Part shown: piece by piece, positions 44,730 to 55,152 of the stretch
How the letters are laid out: every line of letters starts with the position of its first letter
Position numbering within the stretch: the first letter of the stretch is position 1
Assembly (NCBI RefSeq): GCF_020520425.1
Contig: NC_079488.1
Span: 29,441,247-29,505,246 of the forward strand
DNA: 64,000 bases
Source of the DNA: Spinacia oleracea
Taxonomy: Eukaryota > Streptophyta > Magnoliopsida > Caryophyllales > Amaranthaceae
Direction of reading: 5' to 3'
Made by a program: the position numbers and the translations under genes
The notes under the pieces: model-generated
Seen by the model: the letters and a program-made list of their open reading frames with translations, nothing else
Database searches by the model: none
What the model was told of the DNA's origin: nothing

Positions 44730-47071
44730 TGATGAGCGACATTTATGTCGCTCTTAGCTTAGGCTTTTAGCTCATTTTATTATTATTTTTGCTTAGTTTT
44801 ATCGTTTTTAGTTCGTTTATTGCACTTTTGCATTTATCGTAACATTTTCTCGTCTTGCGCATATTTTAGTCGTTTTTGCTCTAAACGTGCCTTTTGTGCG
44901 CATTCTTATTGCGTAGGGTTCGTTTTGAGTATTAACGTATTATTAATGTGTCATTATGCTTGTCGACGAGTTATATGTTTTACGATTGGTAAAAATGTTA
45001 AACGAATTAATAATAATGTTTTCGATTTTTAATAACATGTATTGCGATTTTCTTATTTGCTATCGACTCTTTGCTTGTGCAGCGACGAAGCAAGCCATGA
45101 GCTTATGCAAGGAGCCGTAATGTGCAACAAGGCAGCCACTAGGTTGCTGCCCACAAGTGCACACGAACAGCCAGCAATGCGCGCCACAACAGTCAGCAAC
45201 ACGAGCACAAAAACAGCCATGTACCCGTGTTCTTGCAACAACCCCTTGGGCTCGTTTTCATCACCTTGCTAGTGCCTTGATAGAAGCATCAAGAGCAACC
45301 ATTGTAGCAGCTACAGCCCTGCAGACATACACCATTACAGCAGCCAAACACGAGCAAGAATAGCAGCAAAACATCGAGCAAACAGCAGCCATAGCTGCTG
45401 TACTTACGCGCACTTTCAAGCTCTTGTTCGTGGCATTACAGCAGCAGCCTCTTGTCCTCACCTTAGCTCATTTTCATTATCTTGTAGAAGCTACACAACC
45501 AATATCCTAGCAACAAGAATAGCACAGAATTTCAGTCACAGCAACTCACGCAAGAAGCCACAACAACAGCAACAACGAGCAAGTACAACAGCTACATGAA
45601 GCATATACTTAGCTGCTGTTGTTTGAGCTTCGTTGATGCTCAATTGAGTGCTTTATTTGCAGCTGTACATTAGCAATACCAGCAGCAACATCACGCAAGA
45701 AATAGCAGGCAAACACAGCAGCAACATCGAAGAAGAATAGCAGCCACAGCAACTAGCAAACAGCAAGTGCAGTAGCTGTGCGAACGCACAGATTTAGCGT
45801 GTGTGCGCACACTGCTGTGCGACCACACTGAATTTTAGTGCGAGCACACGAATTGCCAAAATCAAGGCAGGAACTCAGCCTTTGTTGGTGCGATCGCACA
45901 GCTTTGCGGGGCTGCTACTATAAAGACCGAAAATCGCAGCATTGTGAATTAGGCTTTCATTACGTAATTTTCATTTCTCTTAGGCTTAGCTTAGAATTTT
46001 CTCTCTAGAATTAGTTTACGGCTTAGATTAGAGATTAGGATTAAGGATTCTTAGCCTGAAATTCTTGATTCTAAATTCAATTCAATCATCATTTCCAGAT
46101 TTCTTTTTCTCTTTGCTTTAAATTTTGTTCTTCAATTTTGCTCTTCAAAGTTTGATGCAATTTCTTCATTTCAAGGTATAATTCTAATTCTTCATTTGTT
46201 TTGTTCTTTAATTCTTTAATTTCTTTATTAATTTCGTTTATGCTTTGATTTTATGCTTGAATTCTAGAATTAGTTTGATATTTTGAATTTGCTTGATTTT
46301 TCCCTAATTTTTGTGGTTTGAATTTTCTGAATTTTATTGTTTCATTTAGCTTCATTGTTGCAATTAGATTCATGATTAGGATTAATATTAGTTTAATGTT
46401 GATGTTAATCATGCTAATTGAGTAGTTTAGCCTAGAGGTGAGGGATGAAGCTTTGGGATTGAATTTGGAGAAGTTTTGGGGAAATTCATGATTGATGTTG
46501 TGATTAAATGTGATTCGGTGCTAGGACATCCATGCCTAGTTTAGTAGTAGTCGCAAATGCTATTCGATTAAGATTCAATTGGAACCATAGGATAGGTTTG
46601 GCGAGAGATTGTGGGCCTATCTTGTGTGATCAAATAGTGGTGCCTATTATATGCTAGTTAGTTTAATCTAGGATTAGGCGAAAGCTCTTCCGTGGGTTAG
46701 ACGCTTAGCGTTCCCTATCCGAGAGGTGGAGGGTTCGTCATTAGATGCTATTTGCCTATGCATCAAGTCTTTGCATATTCATGAATGTTTTGACCTTGTG
46801 CTTCCTTTGATTCGATTTCCATAGCCGATTCCCGAATCCTCTAGAATTTCTTTATTTGTTTGCATTTCTAGCTTTGATTAGTTTAATTCAAAAACTCAAA
46901 TTCCATCCGAACTAGCTTGTGAACGCATAGATTGAATAGTCAAACATATCCATTCCTATGGGACGATCCCTATGCTTGCCGCTATAGTCAATATAGCCAG
47001 TAGTTTAGGTGTTTTATAAATTTTGTTTGGTGAGGTGATTTTCTATTCAACGACGGAAAAACACCTTATCA
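44730..47071 (+). repeat. Element H 5' LTR (2342 bp)
   Basis: Starts TGATGAGCGACATTTATG with an internal palindrome (GAGCGACATTTATGTCGCTC) and ends ACACCTTATCA, three bases before the PBS. It includes a CAG/CAA-rich stretch (45070-45790), a cluster of TGTGCG...CGCACA palindromes (45777-45905) and a TATA box (45919-45925). Open frames on either strand across the CAG-rich part are artefacts. Confidence 0.87.
45919..45925 (+). promoter_or_regulatory. Element H LTR TATA box
   Basis: TATAAAG just downstream of the palindrome cluster. It is conserved in the 3' copy at 51536-51542. Confidence 0.55.
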
Positions 47072-47074
47072 AAA

Positions 47075-47092
47075 TGGCGCCGTTGCCAGGGA
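47075..47092 (+). other. Element H primer-binding site (Athila type)
   Basis: TGGCGCCGTTGCCAGGGA, within ATCAAAATGGCGCCGTTGCC context. Athila-group elements use a TGGCGCCGTTGCCGGGGA-type site; this differs at one base. Confidence 0.85.
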
Positions 47093-47167
47093 ATGGCATC
47101 AATGTTTGATTTTTCATTCTAGTTCGCTAGTCTAGTTCATTTTTCTTTTTCTTTGAAAACCAAAAAG

Positions 47168-48088
47168 ATGGCAAATTCCTTTGTTTCTCAAGATGATGAA
47201 TCGATTACGCTTGATGATCTTCTTTTTCTCCATGATAATTTCCTAAGCTCTTTGAATTTTGAGTCTCCAAAATCATTGTTTGAGAGGCTCTTTTTCATAA
47301 AATGTCTTGAAATTCAAGAAGAGCAAAGAATAGACTCTTGTTTGCATTCATTTGAAGGCATGTCCCAACAAATTGTCAAAGGTTTTTTGGGCATTTCTTA
47401 CCTATTGCAAGTGTCTATTAAGGAAGTTTCATGGAGAACAGATGAGTTTGAGGCTACATTGCCACCTATGATGCATGACATTGAGGAATTGAGTATCGGA
47501 GAGTTTGTTCCTACTCGTTCCTCTTAGAGTGAATGCATCGATGATGGTGATGAAAATCAATTTGCTCCATTTTGCCTTGAAGTGCTTAAATGGATTCAAA
47601 TTGAGGAAAAGAGTGAATGTGCCAACCAAAAAGATTTTAAAGTGAATGAAGGATCTTATGTTGAGATTTCTTGTGCTCTATGTGATGTGAGTGAAGTTGT
47701 TTGTAAAACTTTGGTTCCCACTCCCTTCCCTCATTCCCCATTTCGAAAGAGAAAACTCAACATTTATCCTTCGTTTCCCATTTCTTTTCCCTTTTTGTCA
47801 AGACTACCACCGCTTGAGGATTCTTTTTCCTCTATTGATCCTAATGATTCTCCTTCCCCAAAGGAGCATGAAGAAGGGAGTATTTCTTTTGTTTTTCATT
47901 TTGATTTTTCTTATTTTTGGCTCCCTACCCCTTGTAGGCATAGAGTTGCATTCCACTTTGTGCTTGCTTCTCATTTGACTCTTGCCTACTTGTTACACTT
48001 GGATATGTTTTCCATTGCATATGACAAACTATTGCAATCGTTGTCGGGGTATTTACTAGAGGTAAGAGGCGTCAAGCTAATGACGTAA
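47168..48088 (+). pseudogene. Element H single ORF, 306 codons with one in-frame TAG
   Basis: The ATG at 47168 (MANSFVSQDDESITLDDLLF) opens a frame that continues to 48088, with a single TAG at 47525-47527. Both halves are in the same frame, so this is one ORF with one amber stop. The N-terminal half is acidic and helical. The C-terminal half has a cysteine pair (ISCALCDVSEVVC), a Pro/Ser-rich stretch and a hydrophobic end (LASHLTLAYLLHLDMFSIAY). I recognise no domain. Athila relatives carry an extra ORF of uncertain function, and the CTTCTCGGGAGGCAACCCG word just downstream (48097-48115) is typical of that region; assignment to that ORF is an inference. Confidence 0.5.
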
Positions 48089-50320
48089 AAAGAGCGCTTC
48101 TCGGGAGGCAACCCGTGGGTGTTGGCCACTTGGCCCATGTATACTAATTTTTCTCGACTTTTGAAGTTTTTTGTGGCTCAAGATTTCTTGATGCGGTAAT
48201 CTTTGCATCCATTTTTGCCATGTCCGGCCATTCCTATTGGTGAGTTAGTTCGGGTTTTAACGGTTCTTTGCGGGACTTGCTCCCACGACAATTCCGGTAA
48301 CATCCTTCTAACTCTCTTGCATTCTTCGGGGTCGGGCTTCATTCATGTGGGGCATTGGTTGGATGGGTAGTTGTGCCCCTCCTAGTTTTGTTTTAGGCCC
48401 TGAGGACATGGCCTAATTCGAGCTTGGGGGGAGATTCTATTGTTGCTACTTTGATCTCCGTGTGATGGATTGCTTGATTTTGTGAATATTTTGGATTTTG
48501 TGCATATTTCTTGTTTAGTTTCCTTGATTTTCTTGATTTTCCTTTTCTTTCTTTTTCTTTTTCTTTTCCTTTCTTTCTTTTTCCTTTCTTTTCTTTCTTT
48601 GTTTTCCTTTTCCTTTGTCAAGGCAAGCTTTTCTAGGATTTTTAGGCAAGATTCTTGAATTGGGCAAATAAAATTGGAACTTGTAGGCTAGAATGTTTTT
48701 ATTCCTAATTGGTAGATGCTTGCACGGTTCTTAATGTCTTAGGTCGAGTCTAGGATTTGGTGTCAAGAAAGTTGGTTGAACCATGGGTAGCATGCATCAT
48801 GAACTCTTGGCTTGTGGTAAGATGGTGTCGAATTCTCTAGTGATTTGAAGCCGGAGAGAATGGTATTTTCTCCCTTGTGAGGTTCATGTTCAAAAAAATA
48901 AGCCCAAACACATATATATTCATTGAGTGGCATGGATCCTTAGCATTGACTTTCTTGTCTCCCGAGTTTGACCATTTCCTTCCCGAGACCGAGACCGCGA
49001 CCGAACTACTTTAGGGGACGATAGAGGCATTTCTTTCGGTGACTATTTTTCTTTTTAGTTTACTTTATTTTCTATTTTTCATATATTTTTGTTTGCATTT
49101 TCCCCTTTGCTAGCCATTTGAGCCTTGACCCTTCATTTCTTATGAGCACATTACAAGCCTAACAGCCTTTGTTTTGTTTTCACCCTTAGAAGTGATAGTG
49201 AAGCTTAGAGTTATGATGCTTGTTGGTTTTGATTGATTATGCAATGTTGAGGAATGATTGTTATTGGTGTGAATGGCAAAGTTTAGGAATTATGTTGTAT
49301 ATAGTAGATGAATAAGCAAAAGCAAAAAAAGAAAAAGGAAAATGTTGAAAAAGCCAAAAAAAAAGAGAAAAACAAGGCAAGAGAAAAAGTTTCATTTGAA
49401 ACGCAAAAAAAAAAAGAGAAAATCAAAGCAAGAAAAAGAACAAAAAGAGTTTTAGTTTAGAATAGTTGTTGAATAAGCTTGGGGGTATCCCAAATAAGTG
49501 GTACGAGTTTGTGTTTGGTTCAAAATGCTTGAGTTTAGTTCTATCATTGCGCTTCACTTTAGGTATGAGCACCAAATTGCCAAATTTATTCCGCACCTTA
49601 CCCCTAGCCTACGTTGCACCTTAAAAGTCATCTTGACCCTTTAGAGTTGAGTCATTGCCGGTGGAGGGAGGATTTGGTCAAGCTTAAGGAACAAGGTTGT
49701 CATGCTAAGATGTCGGGTAGCCTAATATTAATTTTCTGGCGCCTTCGCGGTGTCTTGAGACGCTATTCTCAAGGGTGGATAAGATCTAGAGATTTGACGT
49801 GGTATGCCCGGATGTAGGGGGATTGACTAGTGCTAGCCCTTAGTTCACTTTACTTGGCATTCGAATCCTTCACTCGATTTAGGACATTGTTTAGCGTGCT
49901 TGCGTTTATTTGATTAGTAATATTAGCATTCTCTCGTATTTGTTCCATAATAAATGCCCTTATCTTGAGTTTTGTAGTTTCGTTTTTCATTTTCTTTTCC
50001 TTTCTTTTCTTTTTCTTTTTCTTTTCTTTCTTTTTCTTTTTTGTTTTTCATTTTTAGTTCTTGCCTTGATTCAAATTTTTGGAAGAGTTATGGGTGTTTC
50101 TCTTTGGAAACCCTTGCGAGATCCCACTCGCCCTCATGAGCGATTGTGGGGTTCAAAGAGCTTGTTGCATGCGCTTAAATGCAATTGTGATTCCTACGAA
50201 AGTGATTTAGTGTGCATTCTAGTGGCTAGATCTTATTTTCGTAATTTCAATTTTTAATAAATAAGCTCACTCTCCTCCCCGTTTCTCATTCTAGCTTTGC
50301 TTGAGGACAAGCAAAGGGTT
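48089..50320 (+). other. Element H non-coding tract with pyrimidine and purine runs
   Basis: No gene. It contains a C/T run at 48535-48620, an A/G run at 49310-49460 and another C/T run at 49985-50050, and ends in the polypurine tract. Confidence 0.65.
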
Positions 50321-50334
50321 AGCTTGGGGGAGTT
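50321..50334 (+). other. Element H polypurine tract
   Basis: AGCTTGGGGGAGTT immediately before the second LTR copy, preceded by GAGGACAAGCAAAGG, as in Athila-type elements. Confidence 0.75.
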
Positions 50335-51921
50335 TGATGAGCGACATTTATGTCGCTCTTAGCTAAGGATTTTAGCTCATTTTATTAGCATTTTATTATT
50401 ATTTTTGCTTAGTTTTACCGTTTTTAGTTCGTTTATTGCACTTTTGCATTTATCGTAACATTTTCTCGTCTTGCGCATATTTTAGTCGTTTTTGCTCTAA
50501 ACGTGTCTTTTGTGCGCATTCTTATTGCGTAAGGTTCGTTTTGAGTATTAACGTATTATTAATGTGTCATTATGCTTGTCGACGAGTTATATGTTTTACG
50601 ATTTGTAAAAATGTTAAACGAATTAATAATAATGTTTTCGATTTTTTAATAACATGTATTGCGATTTTCTTATTTGCTATCGACTCTTTGCTTGTACAGC
50701 GACGAAGCAAGCCATGAGCTTATGCAAGGAGCCGTAATGTGCAACAAGGCAGCCACTAGGTTGCTGCCCACAAGTGCACACGAACAGCCAGCAATGCGCG
50801 CCACAACAGTCAGCAACACGAGCACAAAAACAGCCATGTACTCGTGTTCTTGCAACAGCCCCTTGGGCTCGTTTTCATCACCTTGCTAGTGCCTTGATAG
50901 CAGCATCAAGAGCAACCATTGTAGCAGCTACATCCCTGCAGACATACACCATTACAGCAGCCAAACACGAGCAAGAACATCAGCTAAACATCGAGCAAAC
51001 AGCAGCCATAGCTGCTGTACTTACGCGCACTTTCAAGCTCTTGTTCGTGGCATTACAGCAGCAGCCTCTTGTCCTCACCTTAGCTCATTTGCAGTATCTT
51101 GTAGCAGCTACACAACCAACATCCTAGCAACAAGAATAGCACAGAATTTCAGTCACAGCAACTCACGCAAGAAGCCACAACAACAGCAACAACGAGCAAG
51201 TACAACAGCTACATGAAGCATATACTTAGCTGCTGTTGTTTGAGCTTCGTTGCTGCTCAATTGAGTGCTTTATTTGCAGCTGTACATTAGAAATACCAGC
51301 AGCAACATCACGCAAGAAATAGCAGGCAAACACAGCAGCAACATCGAAGAAGAATAGCAGCCACAGCAACTAGCAAACAGCAAGTGCAGTAGCTGTGCGA
51401 ACGCACAGATTTAGCGTGTGTGCGCACACTGCTGTGCGACCACACTGAAGTTTAGTGCGAGCACACGAATTGCCAAAATCAAGGCAGGAACTCAGCCTTT
51501 GTTGGTGCGATCGCACAGCTTTGCGGGGCTGCTACTATAAAGACCGAAAATCGCAGCATTGTGAATTAGGCTTTCATTACGTAATTTTCATTTCTCTTAG
51601 GCTTAGCTTAGGATTTTCTCTCTAGAATTAGTTTAGGGCTTAGATTAGAGATTAGGATTAAGGATTCTTAGCCTGAAATTCTTGATTCTAAATTCAATTC
51701 AATCATCATTTTCAGATTTCTTTTTCTCTTTGCTTTGAATTTTGTTCTTCAATTTTGCTCTTCAAAGTTTGATGCAATTTCTTCATTTCAAGGTATAATT
51801 CTAATTCTTCATTTGTTTTGTTCTTTAATTCATTAATTGCTTTATTAATTTCGTTTATGCTTTGATTTTATGCTTGAATTCTAGAATTAGTTTGATATTT
51901 TGAATTTGCTTGATTTTTCCC
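50335..51921 (+). repeat. Element H 3' LTR, truncated (about 1587 bp)
   Basis: Closely matches 44730-46303, including the palindrome cluster (51397-51520) and TATA box, then stops abruptly at about 51921. The remaining ~770 bases of the LTR are missing, so a deletion or rearrangement has removed the element's end. Confidence 0.86.
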
Positions 51922-53241
51922 CAGTTTGTAACGGAATACTCAGGTCCTGTTTATCCTCCTTGTTGTTGTCTTTGATCTTTAGTCATCGTTTCTTAAAGCA
52001 GTAGGAGATTTTAGATCGGCGTTTCTAAATTGGCTATTGGCCGGGCCTCTGGATTGGAGATACAGAAATTGGCGAATCCCAATTCTAAATTGGAGAGAAG
52101 AACTACGTGAGTTGGTATGTATCTCTCGAATTTGGTCTTAAATTGCACAATTTTGCTGTTTAAGTTATTAACCGATTTCAATTGATTTTTTATTTTTTTG
52201 TTGTGGTTTTAAGGGATTAATTAGGGTTCTTAATTAGGTAATTCGGTTAATTGGAAAATTTGGTTGATTGGGGAATTTGTATTTTTGTTCACGTGTGTAT
52301 TTGTTGATCCCAATAGGTTATTTCGGGTTATTTATTAAATATTCAACTATTCTGCTGCAGTTCTGTTTCTTTCTTTCGTTGTCTTGATCAGTTGGTTGTT
52401 GTTTGGTGATGATGTTGAGTTTTAATAGCTGCTCTGGTCTATACTGGTGCTATACTGTTGTTGGATTCTTTCTCATTTTGTTTCCTGTTTCTATACTGAT
52501 GTTATACTTCTATACGACTGCTATGGTTTATTCTGTTGCTTTAGTCTATACATTTATACTGCTGGTCTGTTCTACACTTCTATACTACTACTGCTTTGGT
52601 CTATACTGCTATGGTGTTGCTCTGTTATATACTGCTACACAACTGCTACGGTCTCTTCTATATTGTGTTATGGTTTATACGGATATTACGTTTGTTAATT
52701 GGTTGCAATTGGAATTGGTTTCTTTCTTGTTTTGTTGGTGTTGTTGAGCTGCAGGCAACCTTACTGCCTTTTGTACCTCGTGATCTCATTATCAAATAAC
52801 ATGCCAACTGCACTTACAAACTCACATATACTTAGGGGGTGAAAGAGCTTAGCCTCATTTTGATATTTTAGAGGAGATGGGGACTGGCCCGAATGAATTT
52901 TTTTTTAGCTTTTGCTACAAGTTTAGATTTTTTTTAAAAAAAAAAACTTTTAAAGTGGTATAAAACAAAATTTCCACATTTTAATAGTTTGAATTGATTA
53001 CTTCATTATGAAATTAAGCATTAACCCATCTGGGTATGTATCTAACACATTCTAGACTTCAAGTAAGACCATAATGTGGAAAATTGGAAATGAAAGGATG
53101 GATAAGAATGCGGTGCTAGATGGGTTGATCTAGTAGAGCATGTTAAAATTTCACTAGAAATAGAATGCCACGATTCAATATTGAAAATAAAACCGAGGGC
53201 CCTTTTCTTGTCATTGAAACAGTCTTTCTTAAGAGAAATGG

Positions 53242-53299
<58 letters not shown>

Positions 53300-53711
53300 C
53301 GCTGGTTGTATCTGCAAGCAATCCTGGATGCTCCTTTAGATCTAGGTGATGGAAATACAGGTGTTGCACTAATATTATGAGATTTCATATAATCAAGGTA
53401 ACAAAAAAAGAAAGAAATATTCATCCAAAGAGACAAGAAAGCATGAATACAGCTATAAAATTGCATGATTTGCTTTATATATACACTTGGATGTCCATGC
53501 TCAGGAGAAATTAATCGTACTTGCAGCATGTGTTCAAACAGTAGATATGAATACATTAAGCAACAATTTTGGCAAGCTGTAACAGCAAAACAACAAAATT
53601 TAGAAAACGGTAATGAACTCTAACATTACTTCAAGCCGGTAATATAAAACTACCTCTGTTGTGATATGTTCTGTTGTTCTGACCCGTTCTAATATACTGA
53701 TGTGTTGTTAC
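51922..53711. other. Unassigned AT-rich DNA
   Basis: T-rich, intron-like, with no gene. 52430-52690 is rich in CTATACTG-type words. Short open frames lack any known domain. GTTAC at 53707-53711 is the left duplication of copia F. Confidence 0.5.
53244..53296. repeat. (TA)n microsatellite
   Basis: About 26 TA units. Confidence 0.95.
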
Positions 53712-55139
53712 TGAAGGAAATAATGCCCTTGGTCCAAGTATGCATTCTATGTTAAGTCTAATAAGTGCGGTTCAGTATTAATTAACAAGTTAATAATTCA
53801 GTGAGATCAAGTGAGTTGAATGCCTAGCTAGAGGCCGCTTCAGTTCAAGTGGAATTAATGATATTAGTCCACAGCTTACTCTAGACTGAACCCGTAGGGT
53901 CACACAAATAGTACGTAAACGGATCAAGTATTTAATGGCATTAAATACTCTATCTATGGATATTCGGAATCGACGGATCTTGGTTTTAGTGGGAGCTGAG
54001 ATCGTCACAAGCAAGAAATGAATACTCCGGAAACGATGATATTGCCGGAAACGGAAATATGGATCGTATCGGAAATATAAATATTATCCTAATCGTAGAT
54101 GTTGCCAGAAACGGAAACATGGTACGTATCGGAAAATATTATCGGAAATGGAAATATTGCCGGAATCGGAAATATTGCCGGAAACGGAAATATTTTCAGA
54201 ATCGGAAATATTATCGGAATCGGAAAATAATTCCGGAAACGGAAATATTAAATATTTGTTCGAAACGGAAATTAATTCCGGAATCGGAAATATTAAATAT
54301 TGTTCGTATCGGAAATGAATTCCGGAACCGGGAATTTAATCGGAAGCGTATCGTACGAATAAGCATCGGACGAGGCCTGCCGGACGAGGGCCCAGCACGA
54401 AGCCAGGCCATCGCCCAGCAAGCCAAGCGCGCCACACGAACAGCCAAGGCCACGCCAGGCCCAGCGCAAGGCCAGGCCCAGCAGGCCATGGCAGCGCGCG
54501 CAGCGCGCGCAGCAATGGGCTGCGAGTTGTGCTGCTGCTCGCATGGGCTTGCGGCTCGCGTGGGCCGAGCGGCCGTGTGGGTTGTGCGCGGGCATGGCCT
54601 GCACGCTCGTGGGTCATGCTCGTGTAGAGTTTGTGTTCACATACGAAACCTAAATTGTGTAGGATTTGTTTGATGATTAAATTCCTAATCCTAAAAGGAT
54701 AAAATTAATTAGTTAGAGTCCTACTAGGATTCTAGTTTAACTAATTAGTATCCTAATAGGATTCCAGTTTCTTTTCCATACCTCTATAAATAAGGGCCTA
54801 GGGTCATTATTTGCAGGTACGATTGAAGTATTAAGTTTTTGAAAGAAAAATCCGCCATACACTTGCAAACACATAGCCGAAATTCCTAGTAACCTTAAGG
54901 GCGATTCTAGTTGGTCTAACTTGAGGCGGATCCGGACGTACTGTGGACTATCTACGGAGGGATGACATTTGGAGTCCTAAAGACTTGTTCTTGTTCGGTT
55001 CGGGCGCAGCTAGGGAAGGCAAGCTACAACATGTATGCATCTATTCTATGCTAAATGATTATGTGTAAATAATATGCTTTCCTGGCTTTATGGTTTTTCC
55101 GCATGATTTATGAATTGTCATATGTATCATAACCTAACA
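53712..55139 (+). repeat. Copia F 5' LTR (1428 bp)
   Basis: Starts TGAAGGAAATAATGCCC and ends AACCTAACA. GGAA-rich array at about 54020-54340, GC-rich segment at 54360-54610, TATA box at 54785-54792. The 204-codon open frame that runs across it is low-complexity. Confidence 0.93.
54785..54792 (+). promoter_or_regulatory. Copia F 5' LTR TATA box
   Basis: TATAAATA after CCATACCTC, conserved in the other LTRs (62787-62794 in the 3' LTR). Confidence 0.65.
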
Positions 55140-55140
55140 G

Positions 55141-55152
55141 TGGTATCAGAGC
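55141..55152 (+). other. Copia F primer-binding site
   Basis: TGGTATCAGAGC, the canonical initiator tRNA-Met site, one base after the LTR. Confidence 0.88.

Larger units (their letters stand above)
44730..51921 (+). mobile_element. Athila-like Ty3/gypsy element H, non-autonomous, 3' LTR truncated
   Basis: The 5' LTR is at 44730-47071. The PBS TGGCGCCGTTGCCAGGGA is the Athila-type word. One short ORF is followed by about 2.2 kb of non-coding DNA, a polypurine tract and a second LTR copy (50335-51921) that stops early. No protease, RT or integrase was found, so it needs proteins from elsewhere. It begins inside element G. Because the 3' end is lost, no target duplication can be checked. Confidence 0.82.

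Noticed and set aside
44224..44742. 172-codon minus-strand frame
   Set aside because: Crosses from the gypsy G LTR into the H LTR start; antisense to both elements; no recognisable domain.
45042..45461. Frames in the CAG-rich part of the H LTR
   Set aside because: Repeat composition; the same frames recur in the other LTR (50659-51127), so they are repeat copies.
53143..53556. 137-codon frame with a run of Tyr-Ile repeats
   Set aside because: Generated by the (TA)n microsatellite.
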